From PALSA-693 sp963729695 (lineage in GTDB: Bacteria > Actinomycetota > Acidimicrobiia > Acidimicrobiales > Palsa-688): 64,000 nucleotides of DNA. Shown here one piece after another: positions 1 to 7,711 of the stretch. How positions within the stretch are numbered: position 1 is the first letter of the stretch; each line of letters opens with the position of its first letter. The stretch spans positions 1,240,001-1,304,000 of the forward strand of contig CAVSOT010000007.1 in NCBI GenBank assembly GCA_963729695.1, written 5' to 3'. The notes beneath the pieces were generated by a model, which worked only from the letters and a program-made list of their open reading frames with translations, did not search any database and was not told the DNA's origin. The position numbers were made by a program, and so were the translations under genes.

Positions 1-954
1 GAAGTAGGGGACATCCTGGCGGAAGCGCACCGAACCCATCAGGCTGCCCTGCAGCCGGCGTTCGCGCAGGAAGTCGCCGGTTGGCAGCTCGAGCTTTCCT
101 GCCGGAGGGACACCGATCAGGGTGGCGGTGCCCCCGGGGCGCAACAGGGCGAAGGCCAGCTCACAGGTGGCCTTGGTGCCGATGGCCTCGAAGGCGTAGT
201 CCACTCCGCCGCTGCCGCCGAGTAGTTCCCCGATCTGCTGGTCGGCGTCACCGGAGCTGTTGTTGATGGTGTCGGTGGCGCCGAAGGTCCGGGCCCGAGC
301 CAGCTTGCCGTCGTTGATATCGATGGCCACCACCCGGCTGGCCCCGGCGATCACCGCACCCTGGATGCAGTTGAGCCCGACGCCTCCACACCCGATGACG
401 GCGACGGTGGCGCCCGGCGGCACTTTGGCCGTACGGATCACCGCTCCCACTCCTGTCGGCACGGCACAACCGACGATGGCGGCGCGGTCGAGAGGCATGT
501 CCGGGTCGATCTTGACCATCGCGTTCTCGTGAACCAGCATCTCCTCGGCGAAGGTCGCCAGCCCGACGAATTGCTCACACCGTTCTCCCCCCGAGAGTCG
601 CAGCCGTGGTTCGTCGTCGCTGGACCGCTGCAGTCCTTGTTGGCCGCACAGAGTCGGACGCCCAGCCAGGCACCACTCGCACTGACCGCAAAAGCCAGTG
701 GGAAAGGTGATGACGTGGTCGCCCGGTCGAACGTAGGTGACGTCGGACCCGACGGCTTCGACGACACCCGCACCCTCGTGGCCCAGGACGGTCGGACCCT
801 TGAGTGGAGCGGGGCGTTCGAGGTAGTGAAGATCACTATGACAAAGGCCGGTGGCTCCCACCCGGATCAACACCTCGCGGGGCCGGGGTCGGTCTATCCG
901 CACCTCCTCGATCGACAACTTTCCGGGGCTCTCGAACAGCACCGCAGCCTTCAT
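1..954 (-). CDS. Zinc-dependent alcohol dehydrogenase (partial, C-terminus outside window)
   Basis: MDR-family alcohol dehydrogenase that would oxidise an alcohol to an aldehyde or ketone with NAD(P). Reading back from ATG at 954 gives an uninterrupted frame to the window edge (about 318 residues of a usual 360-370). Near residue 38 the motif GLCHSD holds a catalytic zinc Cys, followed by the GHE zinc His/Glu. A structural zinc lobe with spacing CxxCxxCx7C (starting CGQCEWC) follows, then the Rossmann glycine motif GCGGVG. The start is supported by AAAGGA eight bases upstream. It lies 306 bp downstream of a P450 on the same strand, so it may act on the hydroxylated P450 product (inference). 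Substrate cannot be told. Confidence 0.93.
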   Translation of the reverse strand, partial: MKAAVLFESPGKLSIEEVRIDRPRPREVLIRVGATGLCHSDLHYLERPAPLKGPTVLGHEGAGVVEAVGSDVTYVRPGDHVITFPTGFCGQCEWCLAGRPTLCGQQGLQRSSDDEPRLRLSGGERCEQFVGLATFAEEMLVHENAMVKIDPDMPLDRAAIVGCAVPTGVGAVIRTAKVPPGATVAVIGCGGVGLNCIQGAVIAGASRVVAIDINDGKLARARTFGATDTINNSSGDADQQIGELLGGSGGVDYAFEAIGTKATCELAFALLRPGGTATLIGVPPAGKLELPTGDFLRERRLQGSLMGSVRFRQDVPYF

Positions 955-1053
955 CGGCTTTCCTTTACTCGACCGGACGGCATCACCCTAACTCCGCCGG
1001 CGTTGGCGCGTTCCGAGAGGCGCGGCCGCTGTCAGGCCGCCAGCCCGCATCGG

Positions 1054-1098
1054 TTTTTGGTATCTAAACCGCGTAATACGCGGTTTAGATACCAAAAA
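1054..1098. repeat. Perfect 45-bp inverted repeat (22-bp arms, 1-nt centre)
   Basis: The left arm (starting TTTTTGGTATCTAAACC) at 1054-1075 and the right arm at 1077-1098 are exact reverse complements around a single A at 1076. The arms are clearly more AT-rich than the surrounding DNA. It could form a cruciform or a strong hairpin in the P450-ADH transcript, serve as a dimeric regulator operator, or be a small mobile or intergenic repeat. There is no T-run directly after it on the minus strand, so a simple intrinsic terminator is not the best fit. Confidence 0.85.
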
Positions 1099-1124
1099 AG
1101 GTTGGAGGCTGCCGGGCGCTGCCC

Positions 1125-1232
1125 ACCAGAGCCACGAGAGCCACGAGAGCCACCAGAGCCACGAGAGCCACGAGAGCCACGAGAGCCACGAGAGCCACGA
1201 GAGCCGCGGTAGCCACGAGAGCCGAGGTAGCC
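1125..1232. repeat. Twelve tandem copies of a 9-bp unit (consensus ACGAGAGCC)
   Basis: Twelve consecutive 9-bp units with consensus ACGAGAGCC. Variants are ACCAGAGCC (units 1 and 4), GCGGTAGCC (unit 10) and GAGGTAGCC (unit 12). Since nine is a multiple of three, copy-number change would not shift any frame crossing it. On the minus strand, in the frame-slipped P450 reading, it would encode a Gly-Ser-Arg repeat. It lies between genes, so it is probably non-coding. Copy number may vary among strains or be miscounted in assembly. Confidence 0.85.
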
Positions 1233-1260
1233 GCACGGGCCGGTCCCGTCACCTCCTCGG

Positions 1261-2495
1261 TTATTGCGGGCGGGACCTCGATGCGAAGGCGATGGGGACA
1301 CTGAGCGGCATCCGGTTGTAGGCCACGTGGAACGGAACGGGCTCGCGCGCGCATCTTGGAGCCGCATGTCGTCGAGTCGGTCGACGACGAGTTGTATCGC
1401 TACCCTCAAGTTGAGACGGGCCACATTGGATCCGACGCAGCGATGGGGTCCGGCGCCGAAGGTGAGATGGCGTTTCTTCGGTCGGTGAGGGTCGAAGGTC
1501 TCCGGCGAGGGAAACTCGGCGTTGTCCCAATTTGCAGACGCCCACGAGACCAGGACCTTGTCGCCCGGCTCGATGCGCTGCCCACCGATCTCGGTCTCGG
1601 TGGTGGCGGTCCGGCCGATACAGAGGAAGGGCGTGTCGAGGCGCAATAGCTCCTCCACGGCCTCCGGGATGAGCTCGGGCTCGGCGCGCAACAATGCCGG
1701 CATCGAGGGGTCGGCACAGAAACGGAGCATCGCCATCCCGAGCGCCCCCGAGGTTGTCTCCAGGCCGCCTTCGATGAGCTGCTGCAGGATCCCGATGACT
1801 TCCTGCTGCGCGATTGGGCGCCCCTCGATCTCGCACCCGATGACGGCGTCGACGATGTCCTCTCTGGGTGATTGGTTGCGCCGCTCGGTGACGAAGTTGT
1901 CGATCCAGTCGGTGAACTCCTCCCAGCTCTCGCGGTGCCTCGGGTGCGTCGGGGTTGTCGCCGCGGCGGCGACCTGTTGGAGCCAGGGAATGGCGTCACG
2001 GGGCGCGTGCAGGGCGAAATCGAAGAAGGTCAACGCCGGGAACGGTGTGGCGAAATCCGCCATGAAATCGCACGTGCCTGCGTCCACGAAGCGGTCAATG
2101 AGGCCGTTCGCCACCTCGCGGGTTGGTGCTTCCCACTCTGCGACGGCTGCCGGGCTCAGATAAGGATTTATCACGCGGCGGTACAGTCGCTGCAACGGCG
2201 GATCGATCTCTCCAGGCAGGTGGCGGAATACCGGATTGGTCGGAGGCACGGTAAGGCCTTCAGCCGAGGTGAACGTCTCCCAGTCCTGCAGCACCGTGAG
2301 CACGTCTTCGTACCTGGTGACGAACCAGAAGCCTCCGTGCCGGTCACTGTGCGCGACCGGACAGGACGCCCGCATCCGGGTCATGGTCTCGTCCAGCTCC
2401 ATCGCCAGGCGGGGAGCCAACGGATCGAAGTGTTGGGCGAACCATTCTCCCTGCGCCGGCTCCTCAGTCGACGACTGCCTACTGGTCGTATCCAT
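1261..2495 (-). CDS. Cytochrome P450 (bacterial class I type), frameshifted near the C-terminus
   Basis: Haem monooxygenase needing ferredoxin/reductase partners, none of which is in the window. Motifs: I-helix GGLETT at residues 243-248, K-helix ExxR at 282-285, haem loop FGAGPHRC with Cys353. The start at 2495 has GGGAGG five bases upstream. The first 383 residues are intact. In the (GC)n run at about 1342-1352 an extra GC shifts the frame: as read, the protein continues into a Gly-Ser-Arg tail ending at 1032 (487 residues). Removing one GC gives the normal P450 ending (...EPVPFHVAYNRMPL) with a stop at 1261 and 410 residues. It resembles the P450 at 45.9-47.2 kb (shared PVAH, RYEDVL and FTS-x-GxxVP segments), so the two look like paralogues. 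Substrate unknown. Confidence 0.88.
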
Positions 2496-2571
2496 GGGAC
2501 CTCCCGACTAGGAGTGGGCGGGACCCAACGATACAACGGCGACCCACGCGGATTTGGCCGCCCGGCCGAGC

Positions 2572-3771
2572 TCAGCAATCCAGGGCAGCCAGGATGACGG
2601 ATCCGACCTGTTGGGCTTCGAGCAGGAATCCGTCATGGCCGTGCAGAGAACGGATGACCGCCACCCGGGGACGATCGGGCAGGAACTCGGCGATCTCGTC
2701 TTGGAGGCGGGGCGGATAGAGCCGGTCGGAATCGATCGCCGCCACCGTCGACCTGGCCCGCACCAGAGCCAGCGCCCGCTCGGCTCCGCCGCGACCCCGC
2801 CCGACGTCGTGGTGGTCCATCGCCCGGCTGAGCACCAGATAGCTGTTGGCGTCGAAGCGCCGGCCCAGCTTGCTGGCGTGGTGGTCAAGATAACTCTCGA
2901 TCGCGTACCGGCCGCCGTCGAGAGGATCCTCACCGTCCTGCACGTGCCGCCCGAAGCGAGCGGCGAGCTCGAGCTCCGATCGGTAACTGATCTGGCCGAT
3001 CCGCCGAGCCAACCCCAGCCCGCGTTGGGGCCCGTCGCCGGATTCTCCGTCGTAGTAGTCGCCCCCATTGAAGTCGGGATCGAGCCGGATGGCCTGCGCC
3101 TGCACCGCGCCCAGCCCGATCTGCTCTGCGCTCGCGGCTGTTCCACAAGCCAGCACGATCAGCCGTTCCACCCGCTCTGGGAAGGTGACTGCCCACTCGA
3201 GGGCTCGCATTCCGCCCATTGATCCCCCGACCACCGCGGCCCACCGCCCGATACCCAGCGCGTCGGCCAGCGCCGCCTCGACGGACACCTGATCTTTGAT
3301 GGTGACGACCGGGAAACGCGATCCCCATGGGGAGCCATCGGGAGCCGGTGACACCGGTCCCGTCGTACCTTGGCATCCACCGAGCGTATTTGGGCAAATC
3401 ACCCACCACCGATTCGTATCGATGGGTGCTCCAGGTCCAATCAGAGAATCCCACCACCCGGTGCCAATATGTCCCGGACCTGCGGGCCCGGCGGCATGGC
3501 TGTCCCCGGTGAGGGCGTGTTCGACCAGCACCGCGTTGTCGCCGTTGGGCGAACGGTTGCCCCACGTCTCGTAGGCCACGGTGACCGGAGCGATCGAGCC
3601 GCCTCCCTCGAGCTTCAGCGGCTCGTCCGAGAACAACGTCACTAACCGGCGCTGCCCTGGTTCGTCTCCCGGCCACCAGACGCCACTCATGGCGGCAGGG
3701 CGAACCCTGGCGGCGCTCATCGCCGGACGCCCGTCAACGGGTCCATCGCTCCGGGGTGCGCCAGCGCCCAC
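2572..3771 (-). CDS. metX: Homoserine O-acetyltransferase
   Basis: Alpha/beta-hydrolase-fold enzyme that acylates L-homoserine, normally from acetyl-CoA, giving the substrate of MetY sulfhydrylation in methionine synthesis. The nucleophile elbow GGSMGG holds Ser184. The likely catalytic Asp349 is in DSDRLYPP and His379 in HGHDGF. Length is 399 residues. The first 30 or so residues are longer than usual, and starts at Met18 or Met28 (just before VWWPGDEP) are credible alternatives because no clear ribosome binding site decides. It is divergent from the osmC-like gene, with metY 2 kb away, so this is a methionine locus. Confusion with a succinyltransferase or another MetX-like acyltransferase is possible. 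Confidence 0.93.
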   Translation of the reverse strand: MGAGAPRSDGPVDGRPAMSAARVRPAAMSGVWWPGDEPGQRRLVTLFSDEPLKLEGGGSIAPVTVAYETWGNRSPNGDNAVLVEHALTGDSHAAGPAGPGHIGTGWWDSLIGPGAPIDTNRWWVICPNTLGGCQGTTGPVSPAPDGSPWGSRFPVVTIKDQVSVEAALADALGIGRWAAVVGGSMGGMRALEWAVTFPERVERLIVLACGTAASAEQIGLGAVQAQAIRLDPDFNGGDYYDGESGDGPQRGLGLARRIGQISYRSELELAARFGRHVQDGEDPLDGGRYAIESYLDHHASKLGRRFDANSYLVLSRAMDHHDVGRGRGGAERALALVRARSTVAAIDSDRLYPPRLQDEIAEFLPDRPRVAVIRSLHGHDGFLLEAQQVGSVILAALDC

Positions 3772-3921
3772 CTTGGCCGCCCAACTGACTCAAGGAGATG
3801 TCACCAGTTTGCTCCATCTGCGCAGATAGCTGACCTTGGGGGTCGAGTTTCTATGCTAGCGTCCCCTCGGGGCCCGAGCCGTGCTCGGACTGTGAGGTGC
3901 ACCAGATCCGGAGGTGACAGG

Positions 3922-4482
3922 ATGGCCAGTACCGCGACTCCCGTGGACAACGGGGTCAATGTCGAGTTTCTCCTAACGGCCCGCAACATGCTCGCTGAGC
4001 AACCTGAAGGCGCCAACTTCAAATGGCGCGCCAGCAATACGTGGGTGAACGGGACGCACAGCCAGAGCAGCGTGACCGGATTCTTCGGCCTGGGCGAAGA
4101 GCACAGTCACCGCAGCGAGTTCACCTTCGAAGGCGATCATCCCGAGGTGTTCTCCTCAGAGGATCAGGGCCCGACACCCGTCGAGTTGCTCCTCGTCAGC
4201 CTGGTCAGCTGTCTCACGGCAGGGGTCGCGGCCGTGGCCCAAAACCGGGAGATCCAGCTGCGGTCCGTGACCGCCACGCTCGAGGGGGACATGGATATCC
4301 GAGGCATCCTGGGGGTGGACCCCGAAGTCCGTAACGGTTTCAGCCAGATCAAGGTGAGTTACAAGATCGACGCGGACGCGTCGCCCGACGACATCAAGGC
4401 CCTCGTGGCCCAGTCTCAGAAGCGCTCTGCGGTCTACGACATCGTCACCAATCCGACCAGCGTCACCGTCGAGGTCCAGTAA
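3922..4482 (+). CDS. OsmC family protein
   Basis: OsmC/Ohr-fold protein of 186 residues. The start at 3922 was chosen because GGAGGTGAC lies just upstream; a start at 3853 would lack this. The typical core is visible: a PVELLLVSLVSCLTAG segment carrying the first conserved Cys, then alternating strands and a C-terminal beta strand. The second redox Cys usual in OsmC peroxidases is not seen: the corresponding SQKRSAVYDIV segment has Ser. Peroxidase activity by the two-Cys mechanism is therefore doubtful, and a binding or one-Cys role is possible. It lies between divergent metX and a flavin monooxygenase, a context fitting sulfur or oxidative metabolism (inference). Confidence 0.88.
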   Translation: MASTATPVDNGVNVEFLLTARNMLAEQPEGANFKWRASNTWVNGTHSQSSVTGFFGLGEEHSHRSEFTFEGDHPEVFSSEDQGPTPVELLLVSLVSCLTAGVAAVAQNREIQLRSVTATLEGDMDIRGILGVDPEVRNGFSQIKVSYKIDADASPDDIKALVAQSQKRSAVYDIVTNPTSVTVEVQ

Positions 4483-4513
4483 CCCCATTTCCTGACGGCA
4501 GAGCCAGGTTCTC

Positions 4514-5764
4514 GTGCAGCGCGCCGCCGTCGTCATCGTTGGGGCTGGCCAGTCCGGTCTGGCCATGAGCCACTATCTGACTGAGCGGGCGATAGACCAC
4601 GTCCTGCTCGAGCGGGGCGAGATCGCCAACTCCTGGCGCTGCGAGCGATGGGATTCGCTGCGGTTGCTGACTCCCAACTGGCTCAACCGACTGCCGGGTT
4701 ACCGGTACGAAGGTGACGAACCAGATGGCTACATGGCGCTACCGGAGATTGTCGACTACATCACGGGTTACGCCGGGGTCATCAACGCTCCGGTGGAGCC
4801 GCATGCCGAGGTCACGTCGGTCGAAGTCGGGCCCGACGGCTTCTCCGTGATCACCACCCGCGGTGAATGGCGGGCCAAGGCGGTTGTTGTCGCCAGCGGC
4901 CCGTACCATCGGCCGGACATCCCGGGCTTCGCGACAGCCATCCCGCCGGCAGTGACCCGGCTGGCCGCGGCCGAGTACCGAAACCCGGACCAGCTCGAGC
5001 CGGGTGGCGTCCTGGTCGTGGGCGCGGCATCGACGGGAGTACAGCTCGCCGACGAGCTGCACAGGTCGGGCCGTCCGGTCACCCTGGCCGTCGGGGGCCA
5101 TGTGCGCGTGCCTCGGCTCTATCGAGGCATGGACATCATGTGGTGGCTCGACGCTGCCGGCGTTCTCGACGAGCGCTTCGACCAGGTGGACGACGTCGTC
5201 CGGGCCCGACACGTGTCGTCATTCCAGCTGGTCGGTTCGCCGGGCCGGCTGACGGTCGACCTCAACGCCCTGCAACGGATCGGGGTTCGACTGGTCGGCC
5301 GCCTGGCTGGAGTGACGGAGGACGGAACGGCGCAGTTCTCGGGTTCACTGCCCAATCAGTGCGCGCTCGCCGACCTCAAGCTCGGCCGGCTGCTCGGCTC
5401 CCTCGACGACTGGGCCCTCGAGCACGGCGTCGACGCCGAGACTGATCCGCCCGAACGGTTTGCACCGACCGAGGTGCCCCCCGCTCCGCCGCTCCTGCTC
5501 CCGCTTCGGAAGGGTGCGATCAAGACGGTCATCTGGGCGACGGGCTACCGGCCGGAGTATCCCTGGCTGCGCATCCCGGTCCTCGATCCCAAAGGAGCGG
5601 CTGTCCACGTGGGCGGCGTCACGCCCGTGCCCGGCCTGTACGTGATGGGTACCACCTTCCTCCGGCGGCGAAAGTCGACCCTGATCGACGGGGCGGGAGA
5701 TGACGCCCGCGACTTGAGTGCCCACCTTTGCGGTTACCTCGACCACGTCGCCCACGTCACCTAG
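4514..5764 (+). CDS. Flavin-containing monooxygenase-like NAD(P)/FAD oxidoreductase
   Basis: 416-residue two-dinucleotide-binding flavoprotein of the FMO / Baeyer-Villiger-like class. The N-terminus has the FAD Rossmann motif GAGQSG within the first 20 residues. A second Rossmann-like segment GAASTG near residues 174-179 would bind NADPH. The C-terminal ATGYRPEYPWL matches the ATG motif of this superfamily. The start is GTG at 4514 without a strong ribosome binding site. It begins 31 bp after the osmC-like gene and ends 49 bp before metY, so co-transcription is likely. A substrate such as an organosulfur or amine compound is a guess from context. Confidence 0.88.
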   Translation: MQRAAVVIVGAGQSGLAMSHYLTERAIDHVLLERGEIANSWRCERWDSLRLLTPNWLNRLPGYRYEGDEPDGYMALPEIVDYITGYAGVINAPVEPHAEVTSVEVGPDGFSVITTRGEWRAKAVVVASGPYHRPDIPGFATAIPPAVTRLAAAEYRNPDQLEPGGVLVVGAASTGVQLADELHRSGRPVTLAVGGHVRVPRLYRGMDIMWWLDAAGVLDERFDQVDDVVRARHVSSFQLVGSPGRLTVDLNALQRIGVRLVGRLAGVTEDGTAQFSGSLPNQCALADLKLGRLLGSLDDWALEHGVDAETDPPERFAPTEVPPAPPLLLPLRKGAIKTVIWATGYRPEYPWLRIPVLDPKGAAVHVGGVTPVPGLYVMGTTFLRRRKSTLIDGAGDDARDLSAHLCGYLDHVAHVT

Positions 5765-5813
5765 CGGGCCGTCGCCAGCGGCCCTTTTCGCCAAGTCTCG
5801 ATAACATCCCTCT

Positions 5814-7109
5814 GTGCAGGATCACCAATGGGGCTTTCGGACAAGGGCCATCCACGCCGGCAACCGGCCCGACGCCACCACCGGAGCTCGAGCCGTCCCG
5901 ATCTACCAGACCACCGCATTCGTCTTCGAGGATGCTGCGGACGCCGCCGACCTTTTCGCCCTCCAGAAGTACGGCAACATTTACACCCGGATTGCCAATC
6001 CGACAGTGGCCGCGTTCGAGGAGCGCATGGCGAGCCTGGAAGGCGGGATCGGCGCCGTCGCCACCTCGAGCGGCCAGGCCGCGGAAACCCTTCTCTTCAC
6101 CGGGGTGGCTGCCGCCGGTGATCACATCGTGTCCAGTGCTGCCCTCTACGGCGGTACCCACACGCTGCTGGACGTCTCGCTCCGGCGCCTCGGGATCGAT
6201 ACCACGTTCGTCGCGCCCGACGACCCCGACGCCTTCGCCGCGGCCGCCCGCCCGGAGACGAAGGCCTTCTATACGGAGATCGTCGCCAATCCCTCCGGCG
6301 TGGTGGCGGACCTCGAGAGGCTGGCGGAGGCGGCCCACTCGGTACAGGTGCCGCTCGTCGTGGACTCGACCCTGGCCACCCCGTACCTGTGTCGCCCGTT
6401 CGAGCATGGGGCGGACGTGGTCCTGCATTCGGCCACCAAATTCATCGGGGGCCACGGCACGTCGATGGGAGGGGTGGTCGTGGAGAGCGGGCGCTTCGAC
6501 TGGGCGAACGGGCGTTTCCCGCGAATGACGGAGCCGGTGCCCAGCTACGGTGGCTTGCGGTACTGGGACAACTTCGCCGAGTACGGCTTCTGCACGCAGC
6601 TACGCGTCGAGCAGCTTCGCGATTTCGGAGCCGCCCTGGCGCCGCTCAACGCCTTCCTTCTGATGCAGGGATTGGAGACCCTGCCGCTACGTATGGAGGC
6701 TCACGTGGCCAATGCCGTCGGCCTGGCGGAGTATCTGTCGGGTCACCCTGCGGTGGCTTGGGTCGGCTACGCCGGGCTGCCCACCTCTCCCTACTACGCC
6801 CTGGCTCGCCGGTACCTGCCGCAAGGTGCCGGGGCGGTGTTCTCGTTTGGCATCAAAGGTGGTCGCCAGGCCGGCCAGGCCTTTGTCGAGGCCGGCGAGC
6901 TGGCCAGCCACCTCGCCAACATCGGCGACACCAGGACGCTCGTGATCCATCCCGCTTCGACCACCCACCGCCAGCTTTCCGACGAAGCCCTGGCCGCCGC
7001 CGGCGTGGGCGCCGATCTCGTGCGGGTCTCGGTCGGCATCGAGGATCTCGACGACATCGTCTGGGATTTCGATCGGGCGCTCTCCATCGCCGCGAAGGTG
7101 GGGAAATGA
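5814..7109 (+). CDS. metY: O-acetylhomoserine sulfhydrylase (PLP-dependent)
   Basis: Cys/Met-metabolism PLP enzyme of 431 residues, full length for the family. It condenses O-acetylhomoserine with sulfide to give homocysteine. The PLP lysine is Lys209 in HSATKFIGGHG, and the phosphate-binding segment SSGQAAETL lies at 85-93. YGNIYTRIANPT at 53-64 is the family signature. GTG start at 5814. The stop overlaps the next gene by ATGA (7106-7109). With metX 2 kb away on the opposite strand this completes the acetylation/direct-sulfhydrylation branch of methionine synthesis. Confidence 0.95.
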   Translation: MQDHQWGFRTRAIHAGNRPDATTGARAVPIYQTTAFVFEDAADAADLFALQKYGNIYTRIANPTVAAFEERMASLEGGIGAVATSSGQAAETLLFTGVAAAGDHIVSSAALYGGTHTLLDVSLRRLGIDTTFVAPDDPDAFAAAARPETKAFYTEIVANPSGVVADLERLAEAAHSVQVPLVVDSTLATPYLCRPFEHGADVVLHSATKFIGGHGTSMGGVVVESGRFDWANGRFPRMTEPVPSYGGLRYWDNFAEYGFCTQLRVEQLRDFGAALAPLNAFLLMQGLETLPLRMEAHVANAVGLAEYLSGHPAVAWVGYAGLPTSPYYALARRYLPQGAGAVFSFGIKGGRQAGQAFVEAGELASHLANIGDTRTLVIHPASTTHRQLSDEALAAAGVGADLVRVSVGIEDLDDIVWDFDRALSIAAKVGK

Positions 7110-7643
7110 CCTCCCCGGAACGGGGCCAGCCGACCGCGGTCGCGCCCGATCCGTGGCGGTCTCCGACCGCCCGGGAGCGGCTGGAGATCCTCAACGGAAC
7201 CCGGTCAATTGCGATCGTTGGCGCGTCGGCCAACCCGGCGCCGCGCCAGCCACTTCGTCGCCACCTACCTGTTGAGCTCGAGTACCGACTTCGAGGTGTG
7301 GTTCGTCAACCCGCGCCAGACGTCCATCCTCGGTCACCCGGTCTACCCGACCCTGGCCGACCTCCCCGAAGCCCCCGATCTGGTGGACGCCTTCCGTCGC
7401 GTCGAGGACCTCCCTGGAGTGGCCGCGGACGCCATCGCGGTCGGAGCGCGAACCTTGTGGATCCAGCTCGGACTGTGGAGCGACGAGGCGGCCGAGCTGG
7501 CCCACTCGGCTGGGCTTTCGGTGGTCATGAACCGCTGCATCAAGATCGAACACGCCCGGTTTGCGGGCGGCCTGCATCTGGCCGGCTTCGATACCGGTGT
7601 GATCAGCTCCAAGCGGCCCGGGCGAAGGGGTCCGCCCTCGTAG
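7106..7643 (+). pseudogene. CoA-binding domain protein, split by a 1-nt frameshift
   Basis: Small Rossmann-type CoA_binding protein. The start ATG overlaps the metY stop (ATGA). The first part reads to GTRSIAIVGASANPA, the CoA/NAD-binding strand-loop. At about 7241 one extra C shifts the frame. Dropping it joins smoothly to RASHFVATYL and then continues through ...FEVWFVNPRQ to the stop at 7643, giving 178 residues. The total length modulo three fits exactly one inserted base. No catalytic function can be assigned. Whether the break is real or a sequencing error is open; similar breaks elsewhere in the window favour error. Confidence 0.8.
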
Positions 7644-7662
7644 CGGCGGGCGATCCGTCGTT

Positions 7663-7677
7663 GGCGGCTTCGCCGCC
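7663..7677. terminator. Weak GC-rich hairpin between convergent genes
   Basis: GGCGGC-TTC-GCCGCC forms a 6-bp stem between the convergent CoA-binding gene and the histidine kinase. There is no T-run, so only a weak or Rho-assisted terminator role is plausible. Confidence 0.3.
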
Positions 7678-7711
7678 GTCGGGTGGTCCGAGCCCCCGGC
7701 CGTGATCGTTG

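Larger units (their letters stand above)
955..1260. other. Intergenic region with palindrome and 9-bp tandem repeat, no gene
   Basis: Between the frame-restored end of the P450 and the start of the alcohol dehydrogenase there is no credible gene. The stretch holds the ribosome binding site of the dehydrogenase, a perfect 45-bp inverted repeat and twelve 9-bp tandem units, listed separately. The P450 frame as sequenced reads through this DNA only because of an upstream 2-bp slip. Confidence 0.7.

Noticed and set aside
1125..1232. Tandem repeat considered as CRISPR
   Set aside because: Units are 9 bp with no spacers, so this is a minisatellite, not a CRISPR array.
1032..1260. Extended Gly-Ser-Arg C-terminus of the P450 as a real domain
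   Set aside because: It arises from a 2-bp slip in a GC run; the alternate frame gives a normal P450 ending.
2554..3222. Plus-strand frame overlapping metX
   Set aside because: Antisense shadow of metX with no recognisable domain.
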